32,937 bases of DNA from Prevotella sp. Its GTDB lineage: Bacteria > Bacteroidota > Bacteroidia > Bacteroidales > Bacteroidaceae. Below the pieces are notes generated by a model that worked only from the letters and a program-made list of their open reading frames with translations, was not told the DNA's origin and did not search any database. The stretch spans positions 1 to 32,937 of the forward strand of contig JAFUFD010000084.1 of NCBI GenBank assembly GCA_017470055.1, in the 5' to 3' direction. A program made the position numbers and the translations under genes. How positions within the stretch are numbered: the stretch's first letter is position 1; each line of letters begins with the position of its first letter. Below are positions 7,562 to 16,200 of this stretch, in pieces.

Positions 7562-7569
7562 TACTTTTG
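7562..7569 (+). promoter_or_regulatory. -7 box of DUF3244-like gene
   Basis: TACTTTTG followed by CAGCG matches the TAnnTTTG consensus, 25 bases before the ATG. A clear TTTG -33 box is missing at the usual distance, which would fit a promoter that needs an activator. Confidence 0.55.
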
Positions 7570-7594
7570 CAGCGAAAACTAAAAAAAAGAAATT

Positions 7595-7981
7595 ATGAAA
7601 AAAGTATTTGTAACATTATTAGTAGGAGTTGCACTTCTACTTTCGGGAAATCTTTATGCTGGTAATAAGGTTTATAGCCTTAACCATTTAAAACCTTATC
7701 CCACTCCCATTAGACCCAAAATCCCTGCCAATCATCCTGTCCTTGCAAATATTGACGAAGAGACGGGCGAGTTGTCAATTTTGTTTAACACCACTATTAA
7801 CTCTGTCAATATCTCTATTTCACAAAATGGAGTAACGATTGAAAGTGATAACACCAGCGTTGTGTCTGGTCAGGTGGTTGTGTACGACCTGTCGACATAC
7901 GCTGTTGGAGAATATACGCTATCTGTAGAAACAGGAGGAGATGTAATTACGGAATTTTCAATTACGGTTGAAGAAGAGTAG
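7595..7981 (+). CDS. DUF3244-like small secreted protein
   Basis: The 128-residue product has a signal peptide ending near LYAG (about residue 23). A Pro-rich stretch (YPTPIRPKIPANHP) and one beta-sandwich-like domain follow. The domain pattern is SVNISISQNGVTIES, then VVYDLSTYAVGEYTLSVETG, then FSITVEE. The NG turn, the Y-x-x-G-x-Y strand and the final FxI strand match the small DUF3244 family of secreted Bacteroidales proteins, whose function is not established. It stands alone, divergent from the membrane TPR regulator, with an inverted repeat between them. An extracellular or periplasmic role is inferred. Confidence 0.7.
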   Translation: MKKVFVTLLVGVALLLSGNLYAGNKVYSLNHLKPYPTPIRPKIPANHPVLANIDEETGELSILFNTTINSVNISISQNGVTIESDNTSVVSGQVVVYDLSTYAVGEYTLSVETGGDVITEFSITVEEE

Positions 7982-8104
7982 TTTCTCCTAAGATTTATTA
8001 AAAAAGAATAGTTGATTTTGAAATCAAAAATCTCCTGTGTCGTGAGATACGGGAGATCTTTTATCACATTGTTCACATTTATTACTTATTATATAATTAA
8101 AACT

Positions 8105-8302
8105 ATGAATTGTTTAAAAGAAGAGGAGGTCTTGATGGAACTTCTTAATGAAAGTCTAAAGAACAGTCCTCAGATTCTAACTCTGGATTTCAACTTTCAC
8201 ATCCAGATTCCTATTGTGTTTAATATTATTTCCTACAATGCACCTGTAGGAAGAGTTTCTGACTATTTTGGCGACGGAAAGGAGGATAGATATGCATCGT
8301 GA
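8105..8302 (+). CDS. Small protein of unknown function, coupled to next gene
   Basis: The ATG at 8105 gives 65 residues. Upstream in-frame codons encode an implausible hydrophobic stretch. The N-terminal half is an acidic helix (CLKEEEVLMELLNESL). The C-terminal half contains FNIISYNAPVGRV, similar in form to NINFHGPIGNY in the next protein. Its last 11 bases overlap the next gene (8292-8302), which implies translational coupling. I do not recognise a family. Regulatory or phage-related small proteins with an N-x-P-V-G element are common near mobile DNA in Bacteroidales, but this is only an impression. Confidence 0.5.
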   Translation: MNCLKEEEVLMELLNESLKNSPQILTLDFNFHIQIPIVFNIISYNAPVGRVSDYFGDGKEDRYAS

Positions 8303-8744
8303 ACTTAAAACAACGATAGTCAATAACATCAACTTTCATGGTCCAATCGGGAACTATCAGTATATTGAGCACGTGGATAACTACCATCATTATAAAGATG
8401 GGGAGTATGTGGAGGCTGAAGAAGTAAAAGAAGAAAGAGTTAAGAATCTTCAGGAGGTTGTATGGTTATCAATGTCTGAAGGACTTTGGTGGGCAAGTAC
8501 AGCATGGGCTGTCGTCTATCGAATCTATCAGATGAAGGGGTATAAAGGTAACATCAGCCAATTTATCTTAGCGGTATCTCAATGGGTATGGAACAAAGAA
8601 CCTGATTTCGCCTGTACTTATGATGCTATCCAAAAACCCATAGCATCAGGAAAGATGATAGGGAACATAGAAAAGTGGCAAGGGAATGGCGCTACCGAGC
8701 AGATGATAAGATTAGGAAATTATCTCTTGGAACATCTAAAATAA
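8292..8744 (+). CDS. Hypothetical protein, coupled to previous gene
   Basis: The ATG at 8292 is chosen because GGAGG (8281-8285) lies seven bases upstream. A TTG at 8268 lacks this. The 150-residue product begins with NINFHGPIGNYQYIEHVDNY, His- and Tyr-rich. A charged linker (EEVKEERVK) follows, and then a helical domain rich in Trp (SEGLWWASTAWAVVYRIYQM, VSQWVWNKEPDFACTY). There is no signal peptide, so it is probably cytoplasmic. The function is not recognised. The gene ends before a strong terminator and follows the 65-residue partner with an 11-base overlap. Confidence 0.6.
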   Translation: MHRELKTTIVNNINFHGPIGNYQYIEHVDNYHHYKDGEYVEAEEVKEERVKNLQEVVWLSMSEGLWWASTAWAVVYRIYQMKGYKGNISQFILAVSQWVWNKEPDFACTYDAIQKPIASGKMIGNIEKWQGNGATEQMIRLGNYLLEHLK

Positions 8745-8791
8745 AATTGCCGAGTTCTGAAAAACATTCTAAATGTTCTGAAAAATCGTCT

Positions 8792-8824
8792 GAGGCTCCG
8801 ACAAAACTTGTCGGGGCTTCTTTT
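8792..8824 (+). terminator. Rho-independent terminator
   Basis: A 13-base-pair stem (8792-8804 with 8808-8820, two G-U pairs) with a 3-base loop is followed by TTTT. It ends the two-gene unit 8105-8744 and separates it from the phage-like pair. Confidence 0.8.
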
Positions 8825-8830
8825 ATGCCT

Positions 8831-8838
8831 TAATTTCG
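8831..8838 (+). promoter_or_regulatory. Possible -7 box of the M15/lysozyme pair
   Basis: TAATTTCG is one base off the TAnnTTTG consensus and lies 38 bases before the ATG at 8877. A TTG at 8808-8810, inside the preceding terminator stem, is at the right distance for a -33 box. Confidence 0.35.
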
Positions 8839-8876
8839 CACCGTCAATAGTGACACAGAACAAAACTCAAAAAACA

Positions 8877-9371
8877 ATGAATGAACGTATCAGTAAGCAT
8901 TTCACGCTGGCGCAGTTAACGGCAGTCAATATCAAGGGAGCCAAGAAGGTCCGAGTGCCCGCACGACCGCCTTCACAGTCTATCATATGCCATCTACGAG
9001 TACTATGCCAGTATTTTCTGGAACCGCTATGTGAGGATGACTATATTCCCATGATCCGTTGTGCCTATCTGGATCCCATGACCAATGATGATATCATCGA
9101 GCGGGAAAGAGACTGGCATACCAAAGGGTCTGCCGTGGATATCAACTGTGACGGATTGCCACATGCCGTCAGCCTGTTCGACAAGATACACAAACGGTTT
9201 CTTTATCAGGGTGTAGGATATGACGAACTGTATATCTTTATCCGTGGTAACATGGTATGGCTACACATCGGCTTCAACTACTCCTGTCACCCTTGCCAGC
9301 AGACAGGGAACCTGAACGAGTTACAACACAGAATTTATAAATATAACTACAAGAAAAACAGATATGAGTAA
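8877..9371 (+). CDS. Peptidase M15 family, phage-type cell-wall hydrolase
   Basis: The ATG at 8877 gives 164 residues. The zinc-peptidase M15 pattern is visible. His81 and Asp88 stand in HTKGSAVD (H-x6-D), and WLHIGF carries the third ligand, His130. This family cleaves peptidoglycan cross-bridge or stem peptides (D-Ala-D-Ala carboxypeptidase or endolysin type). No signal peptide is present, as expected for a phage endolysin or for an element that relies on a holin. It overlaps the next gene, a P5/lysozyme-like protein, by 8 bases, so the two probably act together. The same small M15 domain occurs in Bacteroidetes prophages and also as an isolated chromosomal gene. Confidence 0.75.
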   Translation: MNERISKHFTLAQLTAVNIKGAKKVRVPARPPSQSIICHLRVLCQYFLEPLCEDDYIPMIRCAYLDPMTNDDIIERERDWHTKGSAVDINCDGLPHAVSLFDKIHKRFLYQGVGYDELYIFIRGNMVWLHIGFNYSCHPCQQTGNLNELQHRIYKYNYKKNRYE

Positions 9372-9801
9372 ACAAGCAAGAGGATTGCGCAACAACAATC
9401 CGTTAAATATCAAAAAGAGCGACAAAGTGTTTTGGCTGGGAGAGGTTGTTCCTGGCAGGGATGAGACCTTCAGCCAGTTTGAGACCATGGGACTCGGTTG
9501 TCGGGCAGCCTTAAAACTATTGAGAGCCTACCACCACAAGTACGGTTGCACCACCATCCGACAGATCATCCGACGATGGGCACCAGAGACGGAGAACCAG
9601 GTAGAGGCATATATCAAGACCGTGAGCAAGTTGACGGGCATCGCCCCCACAACGCCACTGCCACCCATGAAAAAGGAGTCGAGGAGCGTCTGGTGCGACC
9701 TCGTCCTTGCCATGGCGAGTGTGGAGTGCGGCTTAGACCAGCAAGGACGTGAGCAGATGGCGATGTCTGTCGACATCGGTTGGCGGTTGCTGAATCCCTA
9801 A
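9364..9801 (+). CDS. Phage structural protein P5-like, lysozyme-family
   Basis: The 145-residue protein opens with RGLRNNNPLNIKKS. It continues with W-x-G, a D-x-x-F-x-x-F segment, then GCRAALKLLRAYHHKYG, TIRQIIRRWAPETEN and a Y-I-x-x-V helix. This set of motifs is characteristic of proteins annotated as structural protein P5 (after phage PRD1) in Bacteroidetes prophages, which are lysozyme-like. It overlaps the M15 peptidase gene by 8 bases. No capsid, tail or integrase genes lie nearby, so this is either a prophage remnant or a domesticated cell-wall cassette. Confidence 0.75.
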   Translation: MSKQARGLRNNNPLNIKKSDKVFWLGEVVPGRDETFSQFETMGLGCRAALKLLRAYHHKYGCTTIRQIIRRWAPETENQVEAYIKTVSKLTGIAPTTPLPPMKKESRSVWCDLVLAMASVECGLDQQGREQMAMSVDIGWRLLNP

Positions 9802-9816
9802 ATGGGTTAAGTCGGT

Positions 9817-10458
9817 TTACAAATAGAACACGGATTCGGGTCCCATGCAGAAAAGGAGATCGAGGATAGAGAGGTTGGGTTGGAAGCCATAGCGATGCTG
9901 GAACACCTGCCAGTAGGGCTTCGCCTCAAAGTCGGGGTCTGGCTGCGGATGCTTGGCGTGGATGATATCACGGAAGTCTTTAATGGCTGCCAGACTTTGG
10001 CTGTTAGCCATTGGCTTTTGATATTCTGTCGTATATTCTACCTTTGGATGGAGATCTATCAACTCACAGATCTTTTGCCGTATCTCCTCGTTGAAATCGA
10101 CCAAAAAGTCGTATTTGCGCTCAAAGAACGGTCGGAGGTCATCCACGTAATACTCGAAGAAAGGACTTTCGCTATAGGCACTCTGCAAGGCATTCCAATG
10201 AATGCGCCGCCATTGGTTGTGGTCGCTGATGCGGAGGTCCTTGACTAACGGACAATTGACAATTGATAATTGAGCGTTATGCTCCACAGGTACGGTGAGT
10301 GCCTGCAGCCCATTCGCCGTGGCGATGACACAGCGGTTTCGGTAGGTCTGTTTCTGGTAGGAGTCGCACTGCTCTATCAGGCAATGGTCATAGCGGTACA
10401 GTTTCTGATACCACTGTACGGGACCGAAATAGGTGGTTTGCAATAGGGCGGTAGTCAT
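9817..10458 (-). CDS. WbqC-like family protein
   Basis: The 213-residue protein begins with TTYFGPVQWYQKLYRYD and has QKQTYRNRCVIATANGLQAL, then LRISDHNQWRRIHWNALQ, SPFFEYY, and a C-terminal half typical of the WbqC family. Members are associated with surface polysaccharide or amino-sugar genes in other bacteria. In Bacteroidales the gene follows the signal peptidases. The biochemical role is uncertain. Its ATG overlaps the stop of the preceding signal-peptidase-like gene (ATGA), so it is translationally coupled. Codons for about seven residues in HNAQLSIVN are made by a 7-base repeat (10252-10272) that looks like an in-frame insertion. Confidence 0.85.
   Translation of the reverse strand: MTTALLQTTYFGPVQWYQKLYRYDHCLIEQCDSYQKQTYRNRCVIATANGLQALTVPVEHNAQLSIVNCPLVKDLRISDHNQWRRIHWNALQSAYSESPFFEYYVDDLRPFFERKYDFLVDFNEEIRQKICELIDLHPKVEYTTEYQKPMANSQSLAAIKDFRDIIHAKHPQPDPDFEAKPYWQVFQHRYGFQPNLSILDLLFCMGPESVFYL
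10252..10272. repeat. Three 7-base repeats inside wbqC
   Basis: ACAATTG, ACAATTG and ATAATTG stand in tandem, 21 bases or exactly seven codons. The composition is AT-rich in a GC-richer gene. Confidence 0.6.
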
Positions 10459-10988
10459 TGGAGCATCCTTTCCTTACGATAGCCCTCCAAGAAATTCTTG
10501 CTGTCGTCATGACTATAGAGGATGGTCACGACACGTCCGATAATCTGCTGCTCCGAGATAAACCCCAGATGACGGGAGTCGGCAGGATTCTTGGGATGGA
10601 TGGACTCCAGCCAGTAGTAGTCAGCGTCGGCACAGTCTCTCAACCCTGGGACGACGACCACTCCGTCCTGCATCCGTATCGTATCGCCAGGCACCGCCGT
10701 ACAACGGGCGATAAACTCGCCTTGTATGGAGTCGCCAGGCAGGTCGAAGAGCACGATATCGCCACGCTCTACGGGTTGGCGCAGCATCCTGCTATACGGC
10801 AGCAGTCCATTGCCATCCACCCGCAAGCCATAACTCCATCTGTTGACCAGCAGACGGTCGCCACTGATGTAGACAGGTTGCAGTCCGGCACCCTCGACGG
10901 TATATACGGAAAAAGCCAAAGCACGGAAAGCAAGCACCAGCACGAACGCTGATGCAAGTGCTATCACGAACTTCAGCCTGTCAGACAT
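10455..10988 (-). CDS. Signal peptidase I homologue lacking catalytic residues
   Basis: The 177-residue S26-family protein has one N-terminal membrane helix (about residues 6-26). The family boxes are present (GDRLLVNRWSYGLR, RGDIVLFDLPGDS, VPGDTI, and DSRHLGFISEQQIIGRV at the end). The nucleophile box normally reads I-P-S-G-S-M-x-P. Here it is VEGAGLQP, placing Gly35 at the catalytic Ser position. The general-base Lys box, normally Y-I-K-R, reads FIAR, so the Lys is Ala. Both dyad residues are therefore missing and the protein should not cleave signal peptides. It lies one base downstream of the active enzyme and overlaps wbqC. It could be a regulatory or scaffold subunit of the active peptidase. 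Confidence 0.85.
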   Translation of the reverse strand: MSDRLKFVIALASAFVLVLAFRALAFSVYTVEGAGLQPVYISGDRLLVNRWSYGLRVDGNGLLPYSRMLRQPVERGDIVLFDLPGDSIQGEFIARCTAVPGDTIRMQDGVVVVPGLRDCADADYYWLESIHPKNPADSRHLGFISEQQIIGRVVTILYSHDDSKNFLEGYRKERMLQ

Positions 10989-10989
10989 C

Positions 10990-12423
10990 TTATTTGATAT
11001 TGTCTACGAAGCGGAACAGACGGTTCCATCGGATGCCAGAGAAGCCACCACGGTCCGGGTCGCTGCTCCACCAGATGAAGATAGGCTTACCCACGATATG
11101 GTCTTCCGGCACAAAGCCCCAGTAACGAGAATCGAGAGAGTTATGACGGTTGTCACCCATCATCCAGTAGTAGTCGAGTGTAAAGGTATAGGACGTGGCG
11201 ACCTTGCCATTGATGAGGATCTTGCCGTCCTTCACCTCCAAGGTGTTTCCCTCATAAGTCCGGATGCATCGCTCATAGACAGGCAGGTTCTCCATCGTCA
11301 ACTGGATGCTCTTGCCCTTGGCGGGAATCCAGACGGGACCGTAGTTGTCACGTGTCCAGTGCATATTCCCGTTAAGGGGATAGACATCCAGTTCGCTTGC
11401 CTCGGTATTCAAGGTGACCGTCTCCGCATAGCCTCTCTTCTTCAGTTCCTCTGCCGCATGCTGGGTCAATGGCATGTATCCTGCCGTATTCAGCGACATG
11501 ACATCCTCCATGGTGATACCCAGTTCCTTCATGACATCATCATCCAGGCGCTGACGGAGTTTCACCTTATAAGTGTACTGTACGTTATCTGGCTCCTTGT
11601 TAGCCTTGCCATCCAGATAGATGATGCGATCCTTGATCTGCAAGGTCTGTCCAGGCAATCCCACGCAACGCTTGACATAATTCTCACGACGATCGGTGGG
11701 ACGGGTGTCTATCAGGCCGTATTCCTGCTGGTTGCGTACGATCTCACTACGTCCTGACTGATAGAGGAAATTGAAGTATTGCTGACGCTGCTCCACCGTC
11801 AGGGAATCAGGATTCGGACGCTGCGGATACATCTGATAACCCAGTTGGTAGCACATCTGATAGAAGTCGTAAGCCTGATACTGCGGGGCACTGCACAGAG
11901 TATCGCCTGCCGGATAGTTGAACACCACGATGTCATTCAGTTCCACCTTCCCCAATCCTTTCACACGACGATAGTCCCAATGAGGCCACTCGATGTAACT
12001 TTTGCATTGGAACAAAGGGAGCGTGTGCTGTGTCAGAGGCATCGTCAGCGGTGTCTCTGGGATACGGGGACCATAACTCACCTTCGACACGAAGAGGTAG
12101 TCGCCCGTCAAGAGACTCTTCTCCAAGGAACTGGAGGGAATCACATAGTTCTGGAAGAAGAACAGGTTGATGAAATACACGGCGACGAGGGCGAACACCA
12201 GTGCGTCGACCCACGACATCACGAACTTGACGGGTCCCTCCGCGTCTTTCCACCACTGCCAACGTATCTTCTTCGAGATATAGACATCATAGATAAAGGG
12301 TACTACCAATAGTCCCCACCATGACTTCACCCAGTAGAGGAAAAGGAGGTATAATACCAATACGATGATGAACTTAGTCCACTGGACTTTCATGTTCAGT
12401 TTTTTCTTCTCTCTGTCTTCCAT
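10990..12423 (-). CDS. lepB: Signal peptidase I, active long form
   Basis: The start is taken at the ATG at 12423 rather than a GTG at 12426, giving 477 residues. Membrane segments lie near residues 17-45 and 70-92. The nucleophile box is IPSSSLEKSL (Ser at about residue 99) and the base box is YVKRCVGLPG (Lys at about 251). The conserved end is MMGDNRHNSLDSRYWGFVPE. It cleaves Sec signal peptides at the outer face of the inner membrane. It is longer than the E. coli enzyme (324 residues) because of an insertion at about residues 120-245, as usual in Bacteroidetes. The neighbours are dapB upstream (touching) and an inactive homologue downstream. Confidence 0.93.
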   Translation of the reverse strand: MEDREKKKLNMKVQWTKFIIVLVLYLLFLYWVKSWWGLLVVPFIYDVYISKKIRWQWWKDAEGPVKFVMSWVDALVFALVAVYFINLFFFQNYVIPSSSLEKSLLTGDYLFVSKVSYGPRIPETPLTMPLTQHTLPLFQCKSYIEWPHWDYRRVKGLGKVELNDIVVFNYPAGDTLCSAPQYQAYDFYQMCYQLGYQMYPQRPNPDSLTVEQRQQYFNFLYQSGRSEIVRNQQEYGLIDTRPTDRRENYVKRCVGLPGQTLQIKDRIIYLDGKANKEPDNVQYTYKVKLRQRLDDDVMKELGITMEDVMSLNTAGYMPLTQHAAEELKKRGYAETVTLNTEASELDVYPLNGNMHWTRDNYGPVWIPAKGKSIQLTMENLPVYERCIRTYEGNTLEVKDGKILINGKVATSYTFTLDYYWMMGDNRHNSLDSRYWGFVPEDHIVGKPIFIWWSSDPDRGGFSGIRWNRLFRFVDNIK

Positions 12424-12426
12424 CAC

Positions 12427-13143
12427 TTAGAATTTAAACATGTCTGAAATGGTGAGCAGTCCCTGATGCTCCTTGGTATATTCTGCGGCAAGCACGGCAC
12501 CGAGGGCAAAGCCCTTACGGCTATGGGCATCGTGGGTGATCGTAATCAGGTCGGCATCGGAGTCATAACGGATGGTATGGATGCCAGGCACCTCCCCACG
12601 ACGGATATGGTCGACACGGAGGAACTGCTTGTCTGTCGTATCCTCTTTCCAAGCCTCTTTACGGTCAATACGCTCCACAATCTCCTCAGCGAGGGTGATT
12701 GCCGTACCACTGGGATGGTCGAGTTTATGCACATGGTGCGTCTCCTCCATCTCCACATCGTACTGGGGGAACTGGTTCATAATCTTGGCAAGATACCTAT
12801 TGACTGCGGAGAAGATGGCAACACCGATGCTGAAGTTCGACGCCCAGAACAAAGTCTTACCGCCCTCCGTACAAGCCTTGCGCACGTCATCACCGTGCTC
12901 TGTCATCCAGCCTGTACTGCCCGATACTACTTTCACGCCTTTCTCCCAAGCCTTCAGATAGTTGCCATAGGCAGCCTGCGGAGCCGTAAACTCAATAGCG
13001 ACATCCGCTGAGGCAAAGGCGGGAGCGTCAAAATCCTCCTGATTGTCGATATCAATGATACTCACGATCTCATGACCACGGTCAAGGGCGATCTGCTCAA
13101 TCATCTTGCCCATCTTGCCATAGCCTATCAATGCTATTTTCAT
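12427..13143 (-). CDS. dapB: 4-hydroxy-tetrahydrodipicolinate reductase
   Basis: The 238-residue protein starts with the NAD(P)-binding GYGKMG loop (residues 7-12). It contains the family signature HHVHKLDHPSGT (136-147), which includes the catalytic His and Lys and the substrate-binding Ser-Gly-Thr. It reduces dihydrodipicolinate in the diaminopimelate/lysine pathway and so feeds peptidoglycan synthesis. It lies directly upstream of lepB with no gap and 67 bases after the TonB-dependent receptor gene. The length is normal for Bacteroidetes DapB, slightly shorter than in E. coli (273). Confidence 0.95.
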   Translation of the reverse strand: MKIALIGYGKMGKMIEQIALDRGHEIVSIIDIDNQEDFDAPAFASADVAIEFTAPQAAYGNYLKAWEKGVKVVSGSTGWMTEHGDDVRKACTEGGKTLFWASNFSIGVAIFSAVNRYLAKIMNQFPQYDVEMEETHHVHKLDHPSGTAITLAEEIVERIDRKEAWKEDTTDKQFLRVDHIRRGEVPGIHTIRYDSDADLITITHDAHSRKGFALGAVLAAEYTKEHQGLLTISDMFKF

Positions 13144-13210
13144 AAACCTATATACCTATTATTATATAATGTGAATTATTCGGCAAAGTTTATCAGTATT
13201 CTCTCTCGTA

Positions 13211-16200
13211 TCAGTTGAACAGATAGCGGATGGTAAACATGATCTGGTAAGTAGAGGCGGCACTGAGGAAATTCTGTGTAGTGCTGAGGTGACGGGCTCC
13301 ATTAACGGTGTTATAGGTGTATTTGCCGTCCTTGAAGGTCAGCAAGTCGTTGCCTGTAACCTGCTTGAAGAGTCCCCAGTCCTTGCAGAGGAAGTTGGGC
13401 AGGTTGAGGATATCGAGCCCTAACTGCAAGGTATGCTTCTGCTTGCCCAACATGATGCTCATGTCACGGGTATATTTGAAGTCGAGTTGATGGTGCCAAG
13501 GCATCTTCGCTCCACCACGTTCGGCATACTGTCCCTTTCGGTCTTTCAGATAGTCGTCTTGATTGATGAACGCCCAGAAGTCGTCACGCTGCATGTTGGC
13601 GGTATAGGTCTCGCCATCGACGGTGCCGTTGTCGGCAAAGTCCCAACCGTTCAGTTCCTCACGGGAGGCAGGCACGTAGATAAGGTTGCCTGGTGCGGAG
13701 GGGTCACTGTTGACATTACTGCTGAAGATATAGGAATAACGGCTATAGGAGTAGTTGCCTAAATAACCATATTGGTAGCCGTCGTAGATGAGGCTGAAGG
13801 TGGAGGTGGCGTTCTTCGACTCCTTCAGTTTGTAACTTGCCGACAGCAGGAGACGGTTAGGAGCCACATAGGTAGCATAGCCTGTCTCGTTGTCATTGAC
13901 GGCATTGATGGAGTTTCGGTAGTTGTTATAGGCGGATGACACCTGATCGCCAATGCCCTCGGTATATGCCTTTGCCTTGGAGATAGTATAGGATGCAGAG
14001 AGGTCGAGTCCAAAGTCGAATGACTTACGGAGTTGTGCTGTCAGTGACATATAGTATGCCTTAGAGCCTGCATTCTCCAATACGTAGGCAGAGTGTCCTG
14101 CATCGTAGTATGACATCTTATGGCGCACATCGCCATGACCGAGGTCAACGGTAGAGGTGCCATCCCAGTAGATATCAGCATTAGAGACAACCACAGGGTT
14201 CAGGTCTTTGTTAAGGATACCCTCCAAGGTGAAGTCGATATCGCCAGGCAGTTTGGCATCGAAAGCGAGAGACGCCTTCCAGGTCTTGGGCATACGGAGG
14301 TCATCGCTTAGGATAGTGGGACTGGCAGGTACGGTAGTACTACTGGTAGCGTTGATCTGTTGCAGCATCTCCTGCTGGCTCATCGTGAAGGAGGGCATGG
14401 TCTTTCCGTTGGCGGCAGTAGCCACGTAGGAGGTCTGTCCCATACCAGAGTTACCGACTGCGGAGACGAGCCATACGAACGGCATACGACCTACGAAGAG
14501 ACCCGTACCACCACGAAGGATGTACTTACGGTCGCCTGTGATGTCCCAGTTGAAGCCCACACGTGGTGAGAAACTAACACTGGCATCGGGTACGTTGTCT
14601 GTACGGAAATGACGCCCGCCGAAGTCAATATTATAATATTCCTCGTTGAAGTTGTTTTTCAAAGAGGGGTAGGAAGGCAACTCGAAACGCACACCAATGG
14701 AGGTGCGGAAACGGTCAGACCAACTGATATTATCCTGCAGATAGAACGACCATTGGTTGGTCTTCATCTCGGAGGTGAACATGCTATGCCCCTCGTTATT
14801 ACCATAGGTGATGCCGAACACACGTGGCTGGCGTCCGAAGACAGCGGCCCAGTTGCCTGCGGCAGCCTCCTCAGGAGTAGCCTCGTAGGCATAATAGCCT
14901 GCGGCAGCCTGTGCATAGCCGTTAGCGGCATAGTTATGCTCGAACTGGATACCTGCGAACAGGTTATGCTTGCCGAGAGTGACATTCAACTCATCCGTGA
15001 TCACGGTGTTCTTCGTCTGAGCGAGATTGCCAAGGGTGAACACATCGCCCATGAGCGCCCATGAGGGATAGTGGTCTTGCCCGTCGTTCATGACAATCTC
15101 TACAACAGGAGCGGCATCGTTATACTCGGTAGAGCGTGGCTGGTCTTGGAAAGAGTAGGTGCCACGTAGCGTGTTATTGAACTTTCCGAACTTACTATTC
15201 AGTTCGGCAGCGAAAGAGGTGAAACGGTATTCAGCATAGTAACGGCTGGACAAAGAGTTCATACTGTAGTTGGTCAAACTACCGTAACTGTTCTGGTTAC
15301 CACCATAGATCGCCGTTGCCTGGTTGCTGCCGATGGAGCGTGAGGCTGAGGCAGAGTTAGACACCTTACGGTTGGATTTCGTGAAACGGATATTGAACTT
15401 ATGATTGTCATTGATATTCCAGTCCAGACGAGCGAGGAAACGGTAGGCGGGAGTCTTCACGTTATAGCCCTGCCAAGGACCCGTTGTCAGCCCGTAGGTA
15501 TTCTGCATATAAGAGGACAGACTTTCCAGTTCCTCAATCCGTGGACGGCGGTTGGTTGCCGTATAGGGAGTACCGCCATTACCAGCACGTGCCGCAGGAC
15601 CTGTAGTGATATTATCCTCTATCTCGCCGTTGACGAAGAAGAAGAGTTTGTCCTTGAGGATAGGACCGCCCAGAGACAGTCCGTAGGTGTCGTTGTGTCC
15701 GCTGTCGACGGTCAGGGTCGCATCGCCTACACGAGAACCTTGCAAACTGGTGCTGGTGATATAAGTATAGGCACTGCCCTTGAACTCATTGGTACCACTC
15801 TTGGTAACGGCATTGATACCACCACCTGTAAAACCGCTCTGACGAACGTCATAGGGAGTGATGCTGACAGTCATCTGGTCAAGGGCATCCAAAGAGATTG
15901 GAGTACCACCGCCAGGCAGTGGGGTAGAACCCAGTCCGAAAGCATTATTGAAAGAGGCACCGTCGATGGTCACACTCGACTGACGGTAGTTACCACCACC
16001 GATAGCCATTCCACTTGCGGAACTACTCTGGGGGGTCAACTTCATAATATCTGTCATGCTACGACCTACTGTGGGGATGACTGACATCGCAGCGCTATTC
16101 AGGTTGGTCACGGCACCAGAGCGGTCGCTGCGCATCGTATTATTTGCCTGAGCCGTCACTACCACCTCCTGCAGCAACTCACTGCCTTGGGTGAGGGTGG

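Noticed and set aside
15401-16084. 227-residue plus-strand frame inside the TonB-dependent receptor
   Set aside because: The minus strand encodes a continuous plug and barrel. The plus frame has no recognisable features.
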